From Pseudomonas parafulva (lineage in GTDB: Bacteria > Pseudomonadota > Gammaproteobacteria > Pseudomonadales > Pseudomonadaceae): a stretch of 64,000 nt of DNA. The position numbers were made by a program, and so were the translations under genes. Below the pieces are notes generated by a model. The model made no database searches, had not been told where the DNA came from, and worked only from the letters and a program-made list of their open reading frames with translations. Of this stretch, positions 59,413-64,000 are shown in pieces; position 1 is the first letter of the stretch; the number at the start of each line of letters is the position of its first letter. Location: the NCBI RefSeq assembly GCF_000800255.1, contig NZ_CP009747.1, forward strand, positions 3,658,001-3,722,000, in the 5' to 3' direction.

Positions 59413-59438
59413 GAAAAACCGCCCAAATGCGGGCGGTT
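59413..59438 (-). terminator. Rho-independent terminator of katA
   Basis: AACCGCCC-GCATTT-GGGCGGTT on the minus strand, followed by TTTC, 18 bases past the katA stop. Confidence 0.85.
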
Positions 59439-59455
59439 CTCCTTATCACTTCGAC

Positions 59456-60895
59456 TCAGAACAGATTGATGCCCAGCGCTTTGGCAATCCCGCCACCATA
59501 AGCTGGATCGGCTTTATGGAAGTGCTGCAACTGGCGTCGAACCACTTCTTCCGTCACACCCGCCATAGTGCCTGCGATGTTGTCGATCAACAGCGCTTGT
59601 TGCTCAGGACTCATCAACCGGAACAGTGCACCGGCATGGCTGTAGTAGTCGTCGTCCTCACGATGATCGTGACGATCGGCTGCGCCATTGAGCGCCAAGG
59701 CAGGTTCCGCGTGGCGCGGGGACTGCTTGGGCGCGTCGGCGAAGCTGTTTGGCTCGTAGTTAGGAGCACTGCCATAGCTACCCATGCTCATGGCACCGTC
59801 GCGCTGATAGCTGTTTACCGCGCAGCGCGGCGCATTCACCGGCAAGTGTTGGTGATTGGTACCGACGCGGTAACGATGGGCGTCAGCGTAAGCGAACACG
59901 CGACCCTGCAGCATACGATCGGGCGACAAGCCCACGCCCGGCACCATGTTGCTCGGCCCGAATGCAGCCTGCTCGACTTCGGCGAAGTAGTTGAGCGGAT
60001 TGCGGTTGAGCTCAAGCACGCCAACTTCGATCAGTGGATATTCTTTCTGCGACCAGGTCTTGGTGACGTCGAACGGGTTTTCGGCTCGGTTGGCAGCCTC
60101 CTCCTCGCTCATGACCTGAATGCATACTGTCCAACGCGGATAGTTGCCCTGCTCGATGGCCTCGAACAAGTCACGCTGGGCGTAGTCAGGGTCAGTACCT
60201 GCGATACGCGCAGCATCGGCCGGCGTCAGGTTCTTGATGCCCTGCTGCGTCTTGAAGTGCCATTTGACCCAGGTGCGCTGTCCCTCAGCGTTTATCAGGC
60301 TGTAGGTGTGGCTGCCGAAGCCGTGCATGTGGCGGTAGCCATCCGGAATGCCACGATCAGAGAACAGGATGGTGACCTGGTGCAGCGCCTCAGGCGAATG
60401 CGACCAGAAGTCCCACATCATCTGCGCACTTTTCAGGTTGGTCTGAGGGTTGCGCTTCTGCGTGTGGATGAAGTCGGGGAACTTGAGTGGATCGCGAATG
60501 AAGAACACGGGCGTGTTGTTACCCACGATGTCCCAGTTGCCCTCTTCGGTATAGAACTTGACGGCGAAGCCACGTGGATCGCGTTCGGTGTCGGCGGAGC
60601 CGCGCTCGCCACCTACGGTAGAGAACCGCAGGAAGGTTTCGGTCTGCTTGCCGACGCCATCGAAAAGCCGAGCATTGGTGTACTCAGTGATATCGCGAGT
60701 CACGGTGAAGGTGCCATAGGCGCCCGAGCCCTTTGCGTGCACACGGCGCTCAGGGATGTTTTCGCGGTTGAAATGGGCAAGCTTTTCGATCAGGTGGAAA
60801 TCGTCGAGCAGCAATGGACCGCGCGGACCCGCGGAGCGGGAATTCTGGTTGTCGGCAACGGGCGCACCGCTGGCGGTGGTGAGGATCTTGCTCAT
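59456..60895 (-). CDS. katA: Monofunctional catalase KatA
   Basis: A 479-residue clade-3 heme catalase. Distal-side motif [17 protein letters not shown] (distal His in VHAKG), [19 protein letters not shown], and the proximal Tyr in [21 protein letters not shown] precedes the ATG. The gene neighbours (ftnA left, rplQ right) match P. aeruginosa. The upstream spacer contains a 7-bp inverted repeat that may be a regulator site. Confidence 0.95.
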   Translation of the reverse strand: MSKILTTASGAPVADNQNSRSAGPRGPLLLDDFHLIEKLAHFNRENIPERRVHAKGSGAYGTFTVTRDITEYTNARLFDGVGKQTETFLRFSTVGGERGSADTERDPRGFAVKFYTEEGNWDIVGNNTPVFFIRDPLKFPDFIHTQKRNPQTNLKSAQMMWDFWSHSPEALHQVTILFSDRGIPDGYRHMHGFGSHTYSLINAEGQRTWVKWHFKTQQGIKNLTPADAARIAGTDPDYAQRDLFEAIEQGNYPRWTVCIQVMSEEEAANRAENPFDVTKTWSQKEYPLIEVGVLELNRNPLNYFAEVEQAAFGPSNMVPGVGLSPDRMLQGRVFAYADAHRYRVGTNHQHLPVNAPRCAVNSYQRDGAMSMGSYGSAPNYEPNSFADAPKQSPRHAEPALALNGAADRHDHREDDDYYSHAGALFRLMSPEQQALLIDNIAGTMAGVTEEVVRRQLQHFHKADPAYGGGIAKALGINLF

Positions 60896-60988
60896 GGGCT
60901 CTCCTTATCAGACGCAAATGTTGGCTTGATCGGCTTGGGGAGCAGTATCGCGAGCACAGATAAAAAGATCTAATGCATTGATATTTTA

Positions 60989-61020
60989 TGTTCGATAGAT
61001 TTTTACAATTTATTCGAACA
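60989..61020. promoter_or_regulatory. Inverted repeat upstream of katA
   Basis: TGTTCGA (60989-60995) and TCGAACA (61014-61020) are perfect arms, 18 AT-rich bases apart, ~95-125 bases upstream of katA. ATCTA/TAGAT also pair nearby. It could be an OxyR- or other redox-regulator site, but does not clearly fit the OxyR consensus. Confidence 0.3.
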
Positions 61021-61021
61021 C

Positions 61022-61046
61022 AAAAAACCGGGCACTAGGCCCGGTT
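61022..61046 (-). terminator. Rho-independent terminator of the alpha operon after rplQ
   Basis: AACCGGGC-CTAGT-GCCCGGTT, a perfect 8-bp stem followed by TTTTG on the minus strand, 21 bases past the rplQ stop. Confidence 0.9.
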
Positions 61047-61067
61047 CTTTGTAGCAGACGGAACGTC

Positions 61068-61454
61068 TTACTCGGCAGCTTCTACAGCACCACCGACTGG
61101 ACGATCAACCAGCTCGACGTACGCCATAGGCGCGTTGTCGCCAGCGCGGAAACCGCACTTCAGGATGCGCAGGTAGCCGCCCTGACGAGTGGCGTAGCGC
61201 TTGCCCAGATCGTTGAACAGTTTGCCAACAGCAGACTTCGAACGGGTACGGTCGAAGGCCAGACGACGATTGGCAACGCTGTCTTCCTTGGCCAGGGTGA
61301 TCAGCGGCTCGGCAACGCGGCGCAGTTCCTTGGCTTTCGGCAGGGTGGTTTTGATCAGCTCGTGCTCGATCAACGACACTGCCATGTTCTGGAACATAGC
61401 CTTGCGGTGAGAGCTGGTACGGCTCAGGTGACGTCCACTTTTACGATGACGCAT
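61068..61454 (-). CDS. rplQ: 50S ribosomal protein L17
   Basis: A 128-residue L17. [56 protein letters not shown] is the invariant N-terminus. Last gene of the alpha operon, 42 bases after rpoA, with a terminator following. Its codon use and spacing fit ribosomal genes. Confidence 0.99.
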   Translation of the reverse strand: MRHRKSGRHLSRTSSHRKAMFQNMAVSLIEHELIKTTLPKAKELRRVAEPLITLAKEDSVANRRLAFDRTRSKSAVGKLFNDLGKRYATRQGGYLRILKCGFRAGDNAPMAYVELVDRPVGGAVEAAE

Positions 61455-61496
61455 GATTCATTCCTTACCAAACACTACGTTCGGTGATTACGACGA

Positions 61497-62498
61497 TCAG
61501 GCAGTCGCCTTGTCGTCTTTCTTAAGACTTGCAGGCGGCCAGTTGTCGAGGCGCATGCCGAGAGACAGACCACGAGAGGCCAGGACGTCCTTGATTTCGG
61601 TCAGGGACTTCTTGCCCAGGTTAGGAGTCTTCAACAGCTCTACTTCGGTACGCTGAATCAGGTCGCCGATGTAGTAGATGTTCTCCGCCTTGAGGCAGTT
61701 GGCCGAACGTACAGTCAGTTCCAGGTCGTCAACCGGGCGCAGCAGGATCGGATCGATCTCGTCTTCCTGCTCGACCACGACCGGCTCGCTGTCACCTTTG
61801 AGGTCGACGAACGCGGCCAGCTGCTGTTGCAGGATGGTCGCGGCCCGACGGATGGCCTCTTCAGGATCCAGGGTGCCGTTGGTTTCCAGATCGATGACCA
61901 GCTTGTCCAGGTTGGTACGCTGTTCAACACGGGCGTTCTCGACCACGTAGGCGATACGACGCACCGGGCTGAACGAAGCGTCCAGCTGAAGACGGCCAAT
62001 GCTACGGCTTTCGTCTTCGTCGGTTTGACGGGAGTCGGCCGGCTCGTAACCACGACCACGAGCTACGGTGAGCTTCATGTTCAGGGCGCCGTTGGACGCC
62101 AGGTTCGCGATTACGTGATCGGGGTTGACGATCTCGACATCGTGATCCAGCTGAATATCGGCAGCGGTAACCACCCCCGAACCCTTTTTCGACAAGGTCA
62201 GCGTAACTTCGTCACGACCGTGCAGCTTGATAGCCAGACCTTTGAGGTTCAACAGGATTTCAATGACGTCTTCCTGTACACCTTCGATCGCGGAGTACTC
62301 ATGGAGTACACCATCGATCTCGGCCTCGACTACTGCACAGCCAGGCATGGAGGACAACAGGATGCGGCGCAGCGCGTTGCCCAGGGTATGGCCGAAACCA
62401 CGCTCGAGAGGCTCGAGCGTGATCTTGGCGCGGGTTGGACTGACCACCTGAACGTCGATGTGACGGGGCGTCAGGAACTCATTTACCGAAATCTGCAT
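61497..62498 (-). CDS. rpoA: DNA-directed RNA polymerase subunit alpha
   Basis: A 333-residue alpha subunit. The N-terminal assembly domain has [22 protein letters not shown]; the C-terminal domain binds UP elements and activators ([64 protein letters not shown]). Between rpsD and rplQ in the standard alpha operon order. Confidence 0.99.
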
Positions 62499-62520
62499 GG
62501 ATGCACCTATTTTCTAGCCC

Positions 62521-63141
62521 TTACTTGGAGTAGAGCTCGACAATCAGGTTTTCGTTGATGTCGGCGGACAGGTCGCTGCGAGCAGGAACGTTCTTGAAAA
62601 CGCCCGACTTTTTAGCGGAATCAACGTCTACCCACTCAACGCGGCCACGCTGAGAGCACAGTTCAAGGGCCTGAACAATGCGCAGCTGGTTCAGCGACTT
62701 CTCGCGAACTGCGACCACGTCACCCGGACGAACTTGGTAGGATGGAATGTTTACAGTCTTACCGTTGACGCTGATCGCTTTGTGCGAAACCAGCTGACGG
62801 GACTCGGAACGAGTCGAGCCGAAGCCCATACGGTAGACGACGTTATCCAGACGGCACTCGAGCAGTTGCAGCAGGTTCTCACCGGTTGCGCCTTTTTTCG
62901 AGGCAGCAGCTTGGTAGTAACCGCGGAACTGACGCTCCAGAACACCGTAGATACGACGGACTTTTTGTTTCTCGCGCAGCTGGGTACCGTAGTCGGACTG
63001 ACGGCCACGGCGCTGGCCGTGGATACCTGGGGCTGCTTCGATGTTGCACTTCGATTCCAGAGCGCGAACGCCGCTCTTCAGGAACAGGTCGGTGCCTTCA
63101 CGACGAGACAGTTTGCATTTTGGACCAATGTAACGTGCCAT
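62521..63141 (-). CDS. rpsD: 30S ribosomal protein S4
   Basis: A 206-residue S4, primary 16S-binding assembly protein and translational regulator of the alpha operon in E. coli. [24 protein letters not shown] start and the S4 domain [41 protein letters not shown] are clear. Cys at position 9 only; the Zn-type Cys pair of some S4 proteins is absent. AGGAGA precedes the ATG. Confidence 0.99.
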   Translation of the reverse strand: MARYIGPKCKLSRREGTDLFLKSGVRALESKCNIEAAPGIHGQRRGRQSDYGTQLREKQKVRRIYGVLERQFRGYYQAAASKKGATGENLLQLLECRLDNVVYRMGFGSTRSESRQLVSHKAISVNGKTVNIPSYQVRPGDVVAVREKSLNQLRIVQALELCSQRGRVEWVDVDSAKKSGVFKNVPARSDLSADINENLIVELYSK

Positions 63142-63156
63142 TCTTCTGTCTCCTGA

Positions 63157-63546
63157 TTACACGCGACGCTTCTTCGGCGGACGGCACCCGTTATGCGGGA
63201 TAGGCGTCACGTCGGTGATGCTGGCGATCTTGTAGCCGCAGCTGTTCAATGCACGAACGGCGGACTCACGACCTGGACCTGGACCCTTGACGTTCACGTC
63301 GAGGTTCTTCAGACCGTATTCCAGCGCAGCTTGACCAGCACGCTCAGCAGCGATCTGAGCTGCGAACGGGGTGGATTTGCGCGAACCACGGAAACCCGAA
63401 CCACCGGAAGTCGCCCAGGACAATGCGTTGCCCTGACGATCGGTGATGGTCACGATGGTGTTGTTGAAAGAAGCGTGGATGTGGGCGATGCCATCAACCA
63501 CTGTCTTTTTGACTTTCTTACGAGGACGAGCAGCAGGTTTTGCCAT
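63157..63546 (-). CDS. rpsK: 30S ribosomal protein S11
   Basis: A 129-residue S11, full length. [50 protein letters not shown] is diagnostic. It is 15 bases upstream of rpsD and 18 downstream of rpsM. Confidence 0.99.
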
Positions 63547-63564
63547 GTCTATATTCCTGGGCGA

Positions 63565-63921
63565 TTACTTGCGGATCGGCTTACGCGGGCCCTTACGGGT
63601 GCGTGCGTTGGTCTTGGTGCGCTGACCGCGAACCGGCAGACCTTTACGATGGCGCAGGCCGCGGTAGCAACCCAGGTCCATCAAGCGCTTGATCTTCATG
63701 TTGATGTCACGACGCAGGTCACCTTCGGTGGTGAACTTCGCAACTTCGCCACGCAGGGTTTCGATTTGCTCGTCGCTCAGATCCTTGATCTTAGCGGCTG
63801 GATTTACACCAGCATCTGCACAGATTTTCTGTGCAGTAGTGCGACCGACACCATAGATGTAGGTCAGCGAGATAACAGTATGCTTGTTATCTGGAATGTT
63901 GACGCCTGCAATACGGGCCAT
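63565..63921 (-). CDS. rpsM: 30S ribosomal protein S13
   Basis: A 118-residue S13. [39 protein letters not shown] and the C-terminal [26 protein letters not shown] are typical. TTGGAG precedes the ATG. First alpha-operon gene in the window; rpmJ and secY are expected just beyond the right edge, but the last 79 bases contain only leader. Confidence 0.99.
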
Positions 63922-64000
63922 TCAGTGGGACTCCAATTGACAGCTACCTACGCCCCGGAAGCCAAGAAATAGGGCGCGAGATAATATCGCTGTAGAAACG

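Noticed and set aside
63922..64000. rpmJ at the right edge
   Set aside because: The last 79 bases, read on the minus strand, do not contain the end of an L36 gene; it must lie beyond the window.

Overview
The window is a stretch of a gamma-proteobacterial chromosome, almost certainly a Pseudomonas of the putida/fluorescens lineage. The GC content is high. Gene content and order follow Pseudomonas synteny: xseB-ispA-dxs; ribA; pgpA-thiL-nusB-ribH-ribBA-ribC-ribD-nrdR; a Zur-type zinc locus next to oprG; fdnGHI-fdhE-selAB; and ssb-MFS-uvrA-ftnA-katA-rplQ-rpoA-rpsD-rpsK-rpsM. A putida-type REP pair supports this. No prophage, insertion sequence or CRISPR array was seen.

Region by region. (1) 1-2585: the end of a FepA/PfeA-type ferric siderophore receptor and a periplasmic siderophore-esterase-like protein. 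(2) 2582-7957: an RNA-repair locus with a RlaP-like nucleotidyltransferase, the RNA ligase RtcB and a slipin, divergent from the sigma-54 activator RtcR. A convincing -24/-12 promoter lies at 6197-6212, followed by an unusually long leader full of hairpins. (3) 8035-14565: accessory genes, namely a protein whose middle resembles the pore-forming helical domain of Cry toxins, a zeta-toxin-like P-loop protein lacking the usual catalytic Asp, and an MBOAT plus two SGNH proteins that look like an envelope-glycan O-acetylation set. (4) 14902-28266: housekeeping isoprenoid, cobalamin-uptake, riboflavin, phospholipid, thiamine and NrdR genes. (5) 28372-38593: a YbaY-like lipoprotein, a methyltransferase, a CnoX-like thioredoxin, a Zur-boxed zinc ABC system, oprG with an ANR box, two sugar-nucleotide enzymes, a hydrolase and an XRE regulator.

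(6) 38771-41271: an amino-acid symporter and a type I asparaginase. (7) 41605-50772: a compact selenium island on one strand. It holds the selenocysteine formate dehydrogenase fdnG (in-frame UGA and SECIS hairpin visible), fdnH, fdnI, fdhE, selA, selB and, six bases after selB, tRNA-Sec. (8) 50954-53611: a GH18-like glycosidase and pyruvate oxidase PoxB. (9) 53811-64000: ssb, a YajR-like MFS protein, uvrA, ftnA, katA and the distal part of the alpha ribosomal operon, cut at the right edge before rpmJ/secY.

The most unusual parts are the RNA-repair operon with its structured leader, two short segments of which match helix 68-71 sequence of 23S rRNA in the same order, and the Cry-domain-like protein beside it.
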